DNA from: Faecalimonas sp.
GTDB taxonomy: Bacteria; Bacillota; Clostridia; Lachnospirales; Lachnospiraceae
Direction of reading: 5' to 3'
Length of the DNA stretch: 37,945 nucleotides
Assembly (NCBI GenBank): GCA_020024645.1
Contig: JAHHTN010000012.1
Span: 1 to 37,945 of the forward strand
Part shown: piece by piece, positions 23,589 through 32,111 of the stretch
Layout of the letters: every line of letters starts with the position of its first letter
Position numbering within the stretch: the stretch's first letter is position 1
Notes under the pieces: model-generated
The model's database searches: none
What the model was told of the DNA's origin: nothing
What the model saw: the letters and a program-made list of their open reading frames with translations, nothing else
Position numbers and translations under genes: made by a program

Positions 23589-23724
23589 AACGAACTCCTC
23601 CTTTATATCACTTTATCTAAAGGTAACATTTTTTCGATATGTCGTATTATAGCACATAACACAAAATTCACTTGTCAAAAATTCATGAATTTCTGTACAG
23701 AAGAACTCTTAAAACTGGAATTTG

Positions 23725-24114
23725 TCAATTTGTAAATCTCAATAAATATCCATTGGGATCTTGTATCAGGAATTCTTTTTGTTCTATGCATTGGTCGTTG
23801 ACACGGTAATAAGAAAGTTTCAAATCCCTATAAAATTCCGTTTGTTTTTCTTTTAACCGCTTATATAGGCAGTCAATTTCATCTACTTCAATAGAAAAAT
23901 TTACCCCTTGTCCCAACGGGTAACACATCCCCCCTATATTCCATCCGTCATTGTGAATTTGTTCAAACATAAACTGGCTTCCTTCAAAAGACATAAAAAC
24001 AAACAAATCTTCAGGTCTTTCGTAGATTATTTCAAACCCTAACTTTTTATAAAATGCGATTGTTTTCCCAATATCAAAGACAGAAAGCTCAGGTATCATT
24101 TTATTAAAATTCAT
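23725..24114 (-). CDS. VOC-superfamily protein resembling bleomycin-resistance proteins
   Basis: 129 residues, a usual length. Two beta-alpha-beta-beta-beta units are visible: PELSVFDIGKTIAFYKKLGF with LFVFMSFEGSQFMFEQI, and VNFSIEVDEIDCLYKRLKEK with EFLIQDPNGYLLRF. QDPNGYLLRF and SVFDIxKTIxFYxKLGF match the glyoxalase/bleomycin-resistance fold. Bleomycin-binding members lack metal and sequester the drug as dimers; whether this one does is unknown. The single-gene unit has a promoter repeat upstream and no obvious terminator. Confidence 0.82.
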   Translation of the reverse strand: MNFNKMIPELSVFDIGKTIAFYKKLGFEIIYERPEDLFVFMSFEGSQFMFEQIHNDGWNIGGMCYPLGQGVNFSIEVDEIDCLYKRLKEKQTEFYRDLKLSYYRVNDQCIEQKEFLIQDPNGYLLRFTN

Positions 24115-24152
24115 CTTTGGGATTCCCCCCTTATCTGTTTGATTGGTTCTGA

Positions 24153-24176
24153 TTTATCTAACAAAATTATATCACA
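24153..24176 (-). repeat. 24-nt promoter repeat, copy 2
   Basis: Identical to 22539-22562. Its extended -10 TGATATAAT (TATAAT at 24166-24171) faces the VOC gene, whose start is 39 nt downstream of the repeat. Like copy 1, it lies just behind a terminator. Confidence 0.75.
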
Positions 24177-24188
24177 CACAAACTAAAA

Positions 24189-24213
24189 GTGGCAGAGAAT
24201 TTCCCTCTGCCAC
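24189..24213 (-). terminator. Intrinsic terminator after spoIVB
   Basis: GTGGCAGAG and CTCTGCCAC form a perfect 9-bp stem over 7 nt, followed by TTTTAG on the minus strand, 13 nt beyond the spoIVB stop. Confidence 0.82.
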
Positions 24214-24225
24214 AAATTTTTGTCG

Positions 24226-25281
24226 CTACGCCGCTGCGTCCAGCATATTTTCGATAAAAATGCCGTAGCCCCTTGTGGGATCGTTGACCAGAACATGAGT
24301 GACTGCTCCCACCAGTTTCCCATCCTGAATAATAGGACTTCCTGACATTCCCTGTACTATCCCACCTGTTTTTTTCAACAGTTCTTTATCAGTCACTTCA
24401 AGAACAATCCCTTTGTTCACTTCCTTCTCATGCAAATCTACTTTAGTGATACGCACAGCATATTCTTTTAACTTTCCATCAACTGAACATTTGATTTTCG
24501 CATCCCCTTCCTTAATCTCCTCTTTTTTCCCCAACCGCAATGGCTGCTGTTTCATCAATTCCATGGGAATCACATCAAATCTCCCATATATTCCTTCTTC
24601 CGTATTTTTTTCAATACTTCCCAAGACATTATACTGATTATAAACGATAATCCCTTCCATTCCTCCCGGTTCACCATTCACGCCCTTTTTTATATCTCGA
24701 ATACTTGTTTCATACAGTCTTCCTGTAGACATCTGTAAAAGTTTCCCCGTATCTATGTCATGTATTCCGTGTCCCAACGCTCCAAATTCACTATTTCTAT
24801 TTAAAAACGTGATTGTTCCAAGTCCCTGTGTATTGTCTCTAACCCATATACCCAATTTATAAGATTTTCCTTTACATTTTACAGGATGAACTTTTACTGA
24901 CACATTTTCTTTTCCTCGTCTTAACTTCAAAACTGTTCCTGAAGGATTTAAGTGCGACATTTGATTCAGTAGTTCTTTTTTGTTTTTTACCTCCACTCCA
25001 TCTATTTCTTGAATATAATCACCTTTTCTAACTAATCTTTTCGCAGGTTCATAATTTCCACCATCAACCGACTTTATTTTTTCTGTTCCTAGAACCATAA
25101 CTCCCGCTGTTTCCATATAAATTCCCACAGGAATCCCCCCCGGAATAAGTAAATCATTAGATATAGATTCCACACTTACTTTTTGCTTTCGCTCCTGTTC
25201 TTTAAGTAACATTCCTCCTTCTATAGTTATCATAAATACAAGAGCAATCACTAGATATCTACGATACCAATATTTTCTCAC
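24226..25281 (-). CDS. spoIVB: SpoIVB serine peptidase of sporulation
   Basis: 351 residues from a GTG at 25279-25281 after GGGGAGG. An N-terminal helix (YLVIALVFMITIEGGMLL) inserts it into the forespore membrane, facing the intermembrane space. The PDZ domain includes LVRKGDYIQEIDGVEVKNKK and LNPSGTVLKLRRG. The S55 protease domain has LGHGIHDIDTG with the catalytic His and GIVQGMSGSPIIQDGKLVGA with the catalytic Ser. SpoIVB cleaves SpoIVFA to release sigma-K activation in Bacillus; many clostridia keep SpoIVB with a reduced pathway. It follows the recN terminator, as in the common recN-spoIVB-spo0A order. Confidence 0.96.
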   Translation of the reverse strand: MRKYWYRRYLVIALVFMITIEGGMLLKEQERKQKVSVESISNDLLIPGGIPVGIYMETAGVMVLGTEKIKSVDGGNYEPAKRLVRKGDYIQEIDGVEVKNKKELLNQMSHLNPSGTVLKLRRGKENVSVKVHPVKCKGKSYKLGIWVRDNTQGLGTITFLNRNSEFGALGHGIHDIDTGKLLQMSTGRLYETSIRDIKKGVNGEPGGMEGIIVYNQYNVLGSIEKNTEEGIYGRFDVIPMELMKQQPLRLGKKEEIKEGDAKIKCSVDGKLKEYAVRITKVDLHEKEVNKGIVLEVTDKELLKKTGGIVQGMSGSPIIQDGKLVGAVTHVLVNDPTRGYGIFIENMLDAAA

Positions 25282-25310
25282 TACTTATACCTCCCCAAAA
25301 CGAATATAAA

Positions 25311-25338
25311 AAACAGATATCCTTTTGGATATCTGTTT
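25311..25338 (-). terminator. Intrinsic terminator ending the nusB-to-recN operon
   Basis: AAACAGATATCC and GGATATCTGTTT form a perfect 12-bp stem with a 4-nt loop, followed by T-rich sequence on the minus strand. Confidence 0.9.
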
Positions 25339-25372
25339 TAGTATGTGAATCTGTATTTATTTTACACTGGCA

Positions 25373-27049
25373 TTATTTTACATTTAAAGCAAGTTTTTTC
25401 ATCTCCATTGCATTTTCAATCACTTTGTTTGTAATTTGAGCCCCTCCAAGAATTCTTGCTAATTCTTGTACTGATTGCTCTTCAGTTAGTTTGCTAATTT
25501 CCGTTTTCGTCTTTCCATCATTTACCTTTTTTTCAATGGCAAAATGTGCATCTGCCATAGCTGCAATTTGCGCTAGATGTGTAATACAAATAACTTGATG
25601 CTTTCGTCCAATGACACACATTTTTTCAGAAACTTTCTGCGCTGTACGCCCACTTATTCCCACATCTATCTCATCAAATATTAATGTCCCTATTTCATCT
25701 TTATCAGCAAGAACTGTTTTTATCGCAAGCATAATTCTAGATAACTCACCACCAGATGCCACTTCACACAAAGGTTTTACTAATTCTCCTGGATTCATAG
25801 AAATCAAAAATTCAATTACATCTTTCCCGTCCACAGTAAATTCTTTCAATTCTTCAAAGGAAATTTCAAACTGCACTTCCAAAAAATTCAACTCTAAAAG
25901 TCCTGATTTAATGGCATCTTTTAATAAAAGTGCTGCTTTTTTTCGTCCTTCTGATAATTGTTTCGTTACCTCTTTTAAATTTTCTTCTGCTACACAATAT
26001 CTTTGTTGTAATTGTTCTATGTAAGCGTCATAATCACTTAACCTTTCCAAACGCTCTTCTTTTTCCTCACAATAAGAAAGAATTTCTTCTATAGTTTGTC
26101 CATATTTTGCCTTTAACCTATTTATTTCGTTTAGCCTTGTTTCTGTTTCATAAAATTCTTTCTCAGAAAATTCTAACGTATGTCTATATTCTGAGAGTTC
26201 TCGATTAAAATCATTCAACAAATTATCTACGTCTGAAAGTTGTCCATGTAAAACGCTGATTGAATTATCCATATGAGAAATTTCTCCTAAACAACGAATA
26301 GCCCTATTTAACATATCGCCAATTCCATTTCCGCCATATTCTCCCATATATTCAGCAACCTCTTCTAGATTCTCCACAATTCTTTTACTATTGATTATTT
26401 TTTTATATTGCTCTTCTAAATCTTTATCCTCACCAAATTTTAAATTTGCCTCACGAATTTGATTTACTTCAAACTGAATAAAATCTATCTCTTTTGCTCT
26501 ATCTATCTCATCTATCTTTGCCTGCTTCAGTTCCTCTTTTATTTTTTTATAAATTACATATTTTTCTTTTACTTCCGTTTTCATTTCGGCAATCTGTTCT
26601 TTTGCAAAAGCATCTAATATATCCAAATGATTTTTCTTATATAATAAAGACTGGTGTTCATGTTGTCCGTGAATATCAATTAATATACTTGCAGTTTCTT
26701 TTACTTTGCTTATAGAAACCGTTTCTCCATTAATTCTGCTAACACTTCGTCCTTCCATCAATTTACGACTAAATACAACTTCATTTTCTTCTGGAAATAT
26801 ATCCAATTTTTTCAAAGCCTTTTTTATTCCTTCTTTTTCTATCCGAAAAGTCAGTTCCACCAATCCATATGAAGCGCCTTTTCTTAACATGTCTGCACTA
26901 TATTTCCCTCCAAGCGCCAAATGAATTGAACCTAAAATAATAGACTTTCCAGCGCCTGTTTCCCCAGTTAGTATATTTAAACCTTTTTCAAAATCAACTT
27001 CAATCTCATCAATCAGTGCGAGATTTTTTATATGTAAGTTTTGTAGCAT
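25373..27049 (-). CDS. recN: DNA repair protein RecN
   Basis: 558 residues, full length. It begins MLQNLHIKNLALIDEIEVDF and has Walker A GETGAGKS near residue 30, a central coiled-coil stretch, then the ABC signature VASGGELSRIMLAIK and Walker B TLIFDEIDVGISG near residues 435-475. This SMC-like ATPase gathers broken DNA ends for recombination. It is the last gene of the operon, 9 nt after argR, with a terminator behind. Confidence 0.97.
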   Translation of the reverse strand: MLQNLHIKNLALIDEIEVDFEKGLNILTGETGAGKSIILGSIHLALGGKYSADMLRKGASYGLVELTFRIEKEGIKKALKKLDIFPEENEVVFSRKLMEGRSVSRINGETVSISKVKETASILIDIHGQHEHQSLLYKKNHLDILDAFAKEQIAEMKTEVKEKYVIYKKIKEELKQAKIDEIDRAKEIDFIQFEVNQIREANLKFGEDKDLEEQYKKIINSKRIVENLEEVAEYMGEYGGNGIGDMLNRAIRCLGEISHMDNSISVLHGQLSDVDNLLNDFNRELSEYRHTLEFSEKEFYETETRLNEINRLKAKYGQTIEEILSYCEEKEERLERLSDYDAYIEQLQQRYCVAEENLKEVTKQLSEGRKKAALLLKDAIKSGLLELNFLEVQFEISFEELKEFTVDGKDVIEFLISMNPGELVKPLCEVASGGELSRIMLAIKTVLADKDEIGTLIFDEIDVGISGRTAQKVSEKMCVIGRKHQVICITHLAQIAAMADAHFAIEKKVNDGKTKTEISKLTEEQSVQELARILGGAQITNKVIENAMEMKKLALNVK

Positions 27050-27058
27050 TCTTTTCTC

Positions 27059-27511
27059 CTATTGAAAAACAATTTTGCTGATTTTTTCCATAACTTCTGT
27101 AGTTGCTCCTTCATTTCGTATTGCACACATAATCGTATCATCTCCAGCTATACATCCCACAACCTCATGCCACTTCATTGCATCTAATGCCGCTGCAACA
27201 GCCATAGCCATTCCAGGAACCGTTTTAATAACAAGAATATTTTGTGCTTTATCCATAGACAAATAACCATCTTGCAACACTCTACGATATTTATCTTTTA
27301 AATCTTCATCTGGAGTACGAAGTACAATATATTTCTGTTTTCCAGTACTTGTTGGTACCTTTGTTAATCTCAAATCTCTAATATCTCTGGAAACTGTTGC
27401 CTGTGTTACTTGAAATCCAGCTTCATTTAAATAATCTGCTAATTCTTCCTGTGTTTCAATATCATACTTATGAATCAGTTCTACGATTTTTGCATGTCTG
27501 TTTACTTTCAT
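27059..27511 (-). CDS. argR: Arginine repressor ArgR/AhrC
   Basis: 150 residues. The N-terminal winged helix has ETQEELADYLNEAGFQVTQA followed by TVSRDIRDLRLTKVP; the C-terminal hexamer domain has GCIAGDDTIMCAIRNE, where the Asp pair binds arginine. It represses arginine synthesis and activates breakdown. Its start lies 1 nt after the nadK stop. Placement before recN is standard in Firmicutes and says nothing specific about regulation here. Confidence 0.97.
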   Translation of the reverse strand: MKVNRHAKIVELIHKYDIETQEELADYLNEAGFQVTQATVSRDIRDLRLTKVPTSTGKQKYIVLRTPDEDLKDKYRRVLQDGYLSMDKAQNILVIKTVPGMAMAVAAALDAMKWHEVVGCIAGDDTIMCAIRNEGATTEVMEKISKIVFQ

Positions 27512-27512
27512 T

Positions 27513-28322
27513 TTAGTTCCCTTTCATCTTTCTCCTAAGTGTTTCCAAAAAACTCACTTGATTTATTTTCATTAGCTTCATTGTTTCATTTGCTTTTTTT
27601 ATTATGATTTTATCCCCTGTGCATACCTTTAATATATCTGTTCCATCAAATGCAACAACCGACTCATCTTCTTCATTTTCCCTTCTACTTCCCATTTCAA
27701 TTATAATTTCATCTTCCACAGATAAAATAATACTACTTGTATTTAGTGCATGAGAGCAAATGGGGGTGAGCACAAGTATTGCTGCTGTCGGCTCTACTAC
27801 CGGTCCCCCTGCTGACAGATTATAAGCTGTAGAACCTGTCGGCGTAGAGACAATCATCCCGTCTGCTTGATATGTATTTAACAATTCACCGTTTACATAC
27901 ACCCGAAAAGAAATCAAACGTAAAGAACCGTAACGCGTGACAACGATATCATTTAACGCCACATTTTCTGTACCATTTGGTAGACTTCCTTTCAACATCA
28001 TTCTCTCTTCTACTGTATACTCGTCAGCAAACAAACGATCCAACGCAGGATAAATTGTCTGCATTTCAATTTCTGTCAAATATCCAAGTGTACCTAAATT
28101 AATACCAATAAGTTTTACATTTTTATCTAAAAGTTCCCTTGCAGCCTGAATAAGTGTTCCATCTCCACCGATTACAAGTACACCTTCTGTATCATTGGGA
28201 ATAGGTTGTTCACTTTCCAAAATACATCTCTTTCCATTTTCTTCTATGTATTTTTTGATTGCCTTTGTAACTTCATACTTTTCATCTTTAGTATGATTTG
28301 TAATAACATAAAATTTATCCAC
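27513..28322 (-). CDS. nadK: NAD kinase
   Basis: 269 residues from GTG at 28320-28322 (MDKFYVITNHTKDEK), chosen because AAGGG lies 11 nt before it; a GTG four codons upstream at 28334 sits nearly on that site. VLVIGGDGTLIQAAREL holds the GGDGT motif, with IGINLGTLGYLTE, NDIVVTRYGSLRL and STPTGSTAYNLSAGGP following. It phosphorylates NAD to NADP in the cytoplasm. It lies 14 nt after tlyA. Confidence 0.95.
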   Translation of the reverse strand: MDKFYVITNHTKDEKYEVTKAIKKYIEENGKRCILESEQPIPNDTEGVLVIGGDGTLIQAARELLDKNVKLIGINLGTLGYLTEIEMQTIYPALDRLFADEYTVEERMMLKGSLPNGTENVALNDIVVTRYGSLRLISFRVYVNGELLNTYQADGMIVSTPTGSTAYNLSAGGPVVEPTAAILVLTPICSHALNTSSIILSVEDEIIIEMGSRRENEEDESVVAFDGTDILKVCTGDKIIIKKANETMKLMKINQVSFLETLRRKMKGN

Positions 28323-28336
28323 GATTTTACACACCC

Positions 28337-29146
28337 TTATTTTGCTAATATATCAAACGCATTATCTACAACGCTTTTTAAATCAACTTCAACATCTTCT
28401 AATGTTCCAATTGTGTCTGTTTTTTGAACATGAAGTAAATACTCAATGTTGCCTTCCGGCCCTTTAATTGGTGAAAACTCAATATTTAACACTTTAAAGC
28501 CAATAGAAACTGCATAAGATACAACTTTTTCAATCACTTCATGATGAGTACTCTTTTCACGCACAACTCCTTTTTTCCCGACTTTCTCTCTTCCAGCTTC
28601 AAATTGTGGCTTAATTAACGCTACAATTTGACCATTCGATTTCAAATAATTACGAATTGGTAATAATACTTTTGTTAAAGAAATAAAGGAAACATCAATT
28701 GAAGAAAAATCAATTTCTTCACCTAAATCTTCTGGTGTTACATATCGTATATTTGTTTTTTCCATACAGACAACTCTATCATCTTGACGCAATTTCCATG
28801 CTAACTGTCCTCTTCCTACATCAATAGCAAAAACTTTTTTCGCACCATTTTGAAGCATACAATCCGTAAATCCACCTGTTGAAGAACCTACATCTGTACA
28901 TACTTTTCCGTCCAAATTTACATCAAAATTTGCAACCGCTTTTTCTAATTTCAGTCCCCCACGACTTACATATGGAAGTGTGTGTCCTTTAATTTCAATC
29001 TGCACCTCATCAGAAAAAGTCGTTCCTGCTTTATCCTCTCGTTCGCCTTCCACAAATACGTTCCCAGACATAATAATCGCTTTCGCCTTTTCTCTAGACT
29101 CTGCTAAATTTCTTTTTACCAGTAATACATCTAAACGTTCTTTCAT
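28337..29146 (-). CDS. tlyA: TlyA-family rRNA methyltransferase
   Basis: 269 residues. An S4 RNA-binding domain (MKERLDVLLVKRNLAESREK, then AIIMSGNVFVEG) precedes an FtsJ-type methyltransferase domain with the SAM site CTDVGSSTGGFTDCMLQNGA and later FSSIDVSFISLTKVL and VALIKPQFEAGREKVGKKG. Family members 2'-O-methylate cytidines in 16S and/or 23S rRNA; the haemolysin name is historical. It lies 3 nt after dxs. Confidence 0.94.
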   Translation of the reverse strand: MKERLDVLLVKRNLAESREKAKAIIMSGNVFVEGEREDKAGTTFSDEVQIEIKGHTLPYVSRGGLKLEKAVANFDVNLDGKVCTDVGSSTGGFTDCMLQNGAKKVFAIDVGRGQLAWKLRQDDRVVCMEKTNIRYVTPEDLGEEIDFSSIDVSFISLTKVLLPIRNYLKSNGQIVALIKPQFEAGREKVGKKGVVREKSTHHEVIEKVVSYAVSIGFKVLNIEFSPIKGPEGNIEYLLHVQKTDTIGTLEDVEVDLKSVVDNAFDILAK

Positions 29147-29149
29147 TTT

Positions 29150-31015
29150 TTATCTCCCAATATACTGCGTAATAATTTGTTTCACAATAGATTCATCATC
29201 TAACATAATTTCTTTTCTTAAAATATCAATATTTCCATGTTCTACATATTCATCAGGAACTCCTATCTTCAATATGTCCACTGCAAGATGATGTTGCATA
29301 ACATAATCTTGCACTTTTTCTCCATATCCACCTGACAAAACATTCTCTTCGATAGTCACAAACAATGTATGTTCCTTTGCCATTTCATCCAAAATATCTT
29401 CATCAATTGGTTTTACGAATCTACTGTTGATCAAACTACAATTATAACCAATTTCTTTTAATCTCTCCCTTACTTTTTCTGCAACTTCCATCATATGTCC
29501 AACGGAAAACAATACAATTCCGTCTTCTTCGTAAATAGTTTCACTTGTTTGAAACTCAATAGGCTTCCGATATTCTTTTAGTCCCATATACGCAGTGCCT
29601 CTTGGATAACGAATTGCTATTGGCGCTTCATAACCAATTGCATAACGTATCATATCAGCCAATTCCCAACGGTTTTTTGGAGAAATAATTGTCATATTAG
29701 GAATACTTGATAAAAATGATAGATCAAAAATCCCTTGATGTGTTTCACCATCATTTCCTACAATACCAGCTCTATCCACCGCAAATACAACTGGTAAATT
29801 CTGTAATGCAACATCATGAATTAATTGATCATATGCTCTTTGCAAAAATGAAGAATATACTGCAAATACTGGTTTTAATCCACCAGCTGCCAAACCTGCT
29901 GCAAATGTAACCGCATGTTCTTCTGCAATCCCTACATCAAAAAATCTTTTTTTATATCTTTTAGCAAATTCTGCAAGTCCTGTTCCATCTGACATTGCTG
30001 CAGTAATTGCTACAATTTTATCATCTTTTGCAGCCAAATCACAGATCACTTTTCCAAAAACATCTGTATATGTGTCCTTCTCCTTCTTAGCCAATGCTTC
30101 TCCTGTTTCAATTGCAAATGGCCCTGTCCCATGAAACTTGGATGGGAATTCTTCCGCTGGAAGATATCCTTTTCCTTTTTTTGTAATAACATGCACTAAT
30201 ACAGCATTGTTTAATTTTTTTGCTTCCGTAAATGTTCTATATAACGCTTTGACATCATGTCCATCTATCGGACCAAGATAAGTAATTCCCATATCTTCAA
30301 AAAACATTCCTGGAACAAAAAGTTGCTTGATACTACTTTTTGTTTTCTTCAAATGTGAAACGAGTGGTTTGCCCGCCACTGGAATCTGTCTCAATGTTGA
30401 TTCTATACCTTTCTTCAGCCCTGTGTAAGCATCCGCTGTTCGAATCCCATCCAAATACTTAGACATTCCACCTACATTTTTAGAAATAGACATATTATTA
30501 TCATTGAGAACAATGATAAAATTACTGTCTAAATGCGAAGCATTGTTCAACGCCTCATATGCCATTCCTCCGGTAAGGGAACCGTCACCTATCACAGAAA
30601 TCACATGATGTTTCTCCCCTAAAATTTCTCTTGCTTCTACATAACCAAGTCCAGCTGATATAGATGTTGAACTATGTCCTGTATCAAAAGCATCGCAGTC
30701 ACTTTCTTTTCTTTTCGGAAATCCGCTCATTCCTCCATGTTTACGTAAATCATCAAACCCTGCTTTTCTTCCCGTTAGTAACTTATGTGTATATGCCTGA
30801 TGTCCCACATCCCAAATCATTCTATCTTGTGGAAGTTCGAATGCAAGATGCATTGCCATTGTAAGTTCAACCACTCCTAAATTGGAAGCAAGGTGCCCTC
30901 CAGTCACACTAATCTTTTCAATTAAAAATGTACGAATTTCATCTGCTAAAACTAAAAGTTCCTGTTCACTCAGTTTTTTGATATCATTTTCTTTTTGAAT
31001 TCGTTCTAGTACCAT
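29150..31015 (-). CDS. dxs: 1-deoxy-D-xylulose-5-phosphate synthase
   Basis: 621 residues, full length. The thiamine-diphosphate half has WDVGHQAYTHKLLTGR and GDGSLTGGMAYEALNNAS; the transketolase half has GIAEEHAVTFAAGLAAGGLK with the catalytic Glu and DRAGIVGNDGETHQG. It joins pyruvate and glyceraldehyde-3-phosphate, the first step of the MEP isoprenoid route. It follows ispA by 12 nt, so entry into the pathway and chain extension are co-expressed. Confidence 0.98.
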   Translation of the reverse strand: MVLERIQKENDIKKLSEQELLVLADEIRTFLIEKISVTGGHLASNLGVVELTMAMHLAFELPQDRMIWDVGHQAYTHKLLTGRKAGFDDLRKHGGMSGFPKRKESDCDAFDTGHSSTSISAGLGYVEAREILGEKHHVISVIGDGSLTGGMAYEALNNASHLDSNFIIVLNDNNMSISKNVGGMSKYLDGIRTADAYTGLKKGIESTLRQIPVAGKPLVSHLKKTKSSIKQLFVPGMFFEDMGITYLGPIDGHDVKALYRTFTEAKKLNNAVLVHVITKKGKGYLPAEEFPSKFHGTGPFAIETGEALAKKEKDTYTDVFGKVICDLAAKDDKIVAITAAMSDGTGLAEFAKRYKKRFFDVGIAEEHAVTFAAGLAAGGLKPVFAVYSSFLQRAYDQLIHDVALQNLPVVFAVDRAGIVGNDGETHQGIFDLSFLSSIPNMTIISPKNRWELADMIRYAIGYEAPIAIRYPRGTAYMGLKEYRKPIEFQTSETIYEEDGIVLFSVGHMMEVAEKVRERLKEIGYNCSLINSRFVKPIDEDILDEMAKEHTLFVTIEENVLSGGYGEKVQDYVMQHHLAVDILKIGVPDEYVEHGNIDILRKEIMLDDESIVKQIITQYIGR

Positions 31016-31027
31016 ATACGTACTCCT

Positions 31028-31918
31028 TTATTTTTCTCTGTAAATCAATTTTTCCAAAAGAGCCATCAAATATGGATTTTCTCTATTTAATCCTTGCAGC
31101 ATCGTAATCGCCTCTGTTGAAAGTGTTTCCACCTGCTCTTTAGCTTTTTCAAATCCTTCTAATGTCACATAAGTAGTTTTTTCATTTTTTTCATCACTTC
31201 TAATTGGTTTACCAAGCACTCCTTCTGTGCTGATTACATCTAAAATATCGTCCTGAATCTGAAATGCAAGTCCCACTTTTTTTGCAGAAGCTTCAATAAT
31301 CATTATTTCTTTTGCTGTAGCTCCTGCTAAAACTGCCCCTATCATCATAGACGCTTCTATTAAAGCACTTGTTTTCAAATCATAGATGAAATTTAACACG
31401 TTTTTATCTACCTTTGTTCCGGTTGCTGTCACATCAACTACTTGACCACCTATCATCCCATAAATCCCCGATTTCTTTCCGAGAACCTGAAGCGCTTTTC
31501 CAATTAAATAACTATCTTCCTTCTTCATATCAAATGCTTTTGAAGCGGTTTCAAAGGCATAATTCAACAACGCATCTCCTGCTAATATTCCCATAGCTTC
31601 CCCATAAACAATATGAGTTGTCTTTCTTCCTCTTCTGTAATCATCATTATCCATGGCCGGAAGATCATCATGAATAAGAGAATATGTGTGAATCATTTCT
31701 ATTGCTACCATAAACGGTTCTATAATTTCTTCCGTTCCACCAAACATTTCATATGTTTCTTTCATCAACATAGGGCGTATTCTTTTCCCACCTGCCATAA
31801 GATTATATTCCATAGCCTCCATAATCTTCCTTTGATGATTTGATGCATTTGGCAAATATTTTTTCAGAACACCTTCTATTTCCGCTACTTTTTCTTCTCT
31901 TAACTCATTAAAATTCAT
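31028..31918 (-). CDS. ispA: Polyprenyl (farnesyl/geranyl) diphosphate synthase
   Basis: 296 residues, all-helical isoprenyl synthase. The first Asp-rich motif is DDLPAMDNDDYRRG, with the CLLD-free spacing of the farnesyl type, and the second is QIQDDILD; GGKRIRPML is the substrate-binding Lys/Arg site. It extends isopentenyl diphosphate for quinone, undecaprenyl or other lipid carriers. It overlaps the end of xseB by 11 nt. Confidence 0.95.
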   Translation of the reverse strand: MNFNELREEKVAEIEGVLKKYLPNASNHQRKIMEAMEYNLMAGGKRIRPMLMKETYEMFGGTEEIIEPFMVAIEMIHTYSLIHDDLPAMDNDDYRRGRKTTHIVYGEAMGILAGDALLNYAFETASKAFDMKKEDSYLIGKALQVLGKKSGIYGMIGGQVVDVTATGTKVDKNVLNFIYDLKTSALIEASMMIGAVLAGATAKEIMIIEASAKKVGLAFQIQDDILDVISTEGVLGKPIRSDEKNEKTTYVTLEGFEKAKEQVETLSTEAITMLQGLNRENPYLMALLEKLIYREK

Positions 31919-32111
31919 GTTCTGCTCCTTCCCCGTCTAAAATTAACATTTTTTTCTCAACCGCGTCGATCTTTTCGTTACATATTTTCAGCATCTGCAT
32001 ACCTTTATGATATAAATGAAAAGAGTCTTCTAAAGAAATGTCTTCTCTTTCCATATCTTGTATAACTGTATCCAGTTGATTAAACACTTCCTCCAGTGTT
32101 CTCTCTTCCAT
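31908..32111 (-). CDS. xseB: Exonuclease VII small subunit
   Basis: 67 residues: LEEVFNQLDTVIQDMEREDI followed by SLEDSFHLYHKGMQMLKICN, the standard two-helix family. Several copies bind one XseA to form the single-strand exonuclease. It overlaps xseA by 32 nt and ispA by 11 nt, which indicates translational coupling. Confidence 0.95.
   Translation of the reverse strand: MEERTLEEVFNQLDTVIQDMEREDISLEDSFHLYHKGMQMLKICNEKIDAVEKKMLILDGEGAEHEF

Noticed and set aside
23401..23735. Plus-strand ORFs of 62-82 codons upstream of the VOC gene end
   Set aside because: No ribosome sites, no recognisable sequence, and the minus strand carries clear promoter and start signals here.
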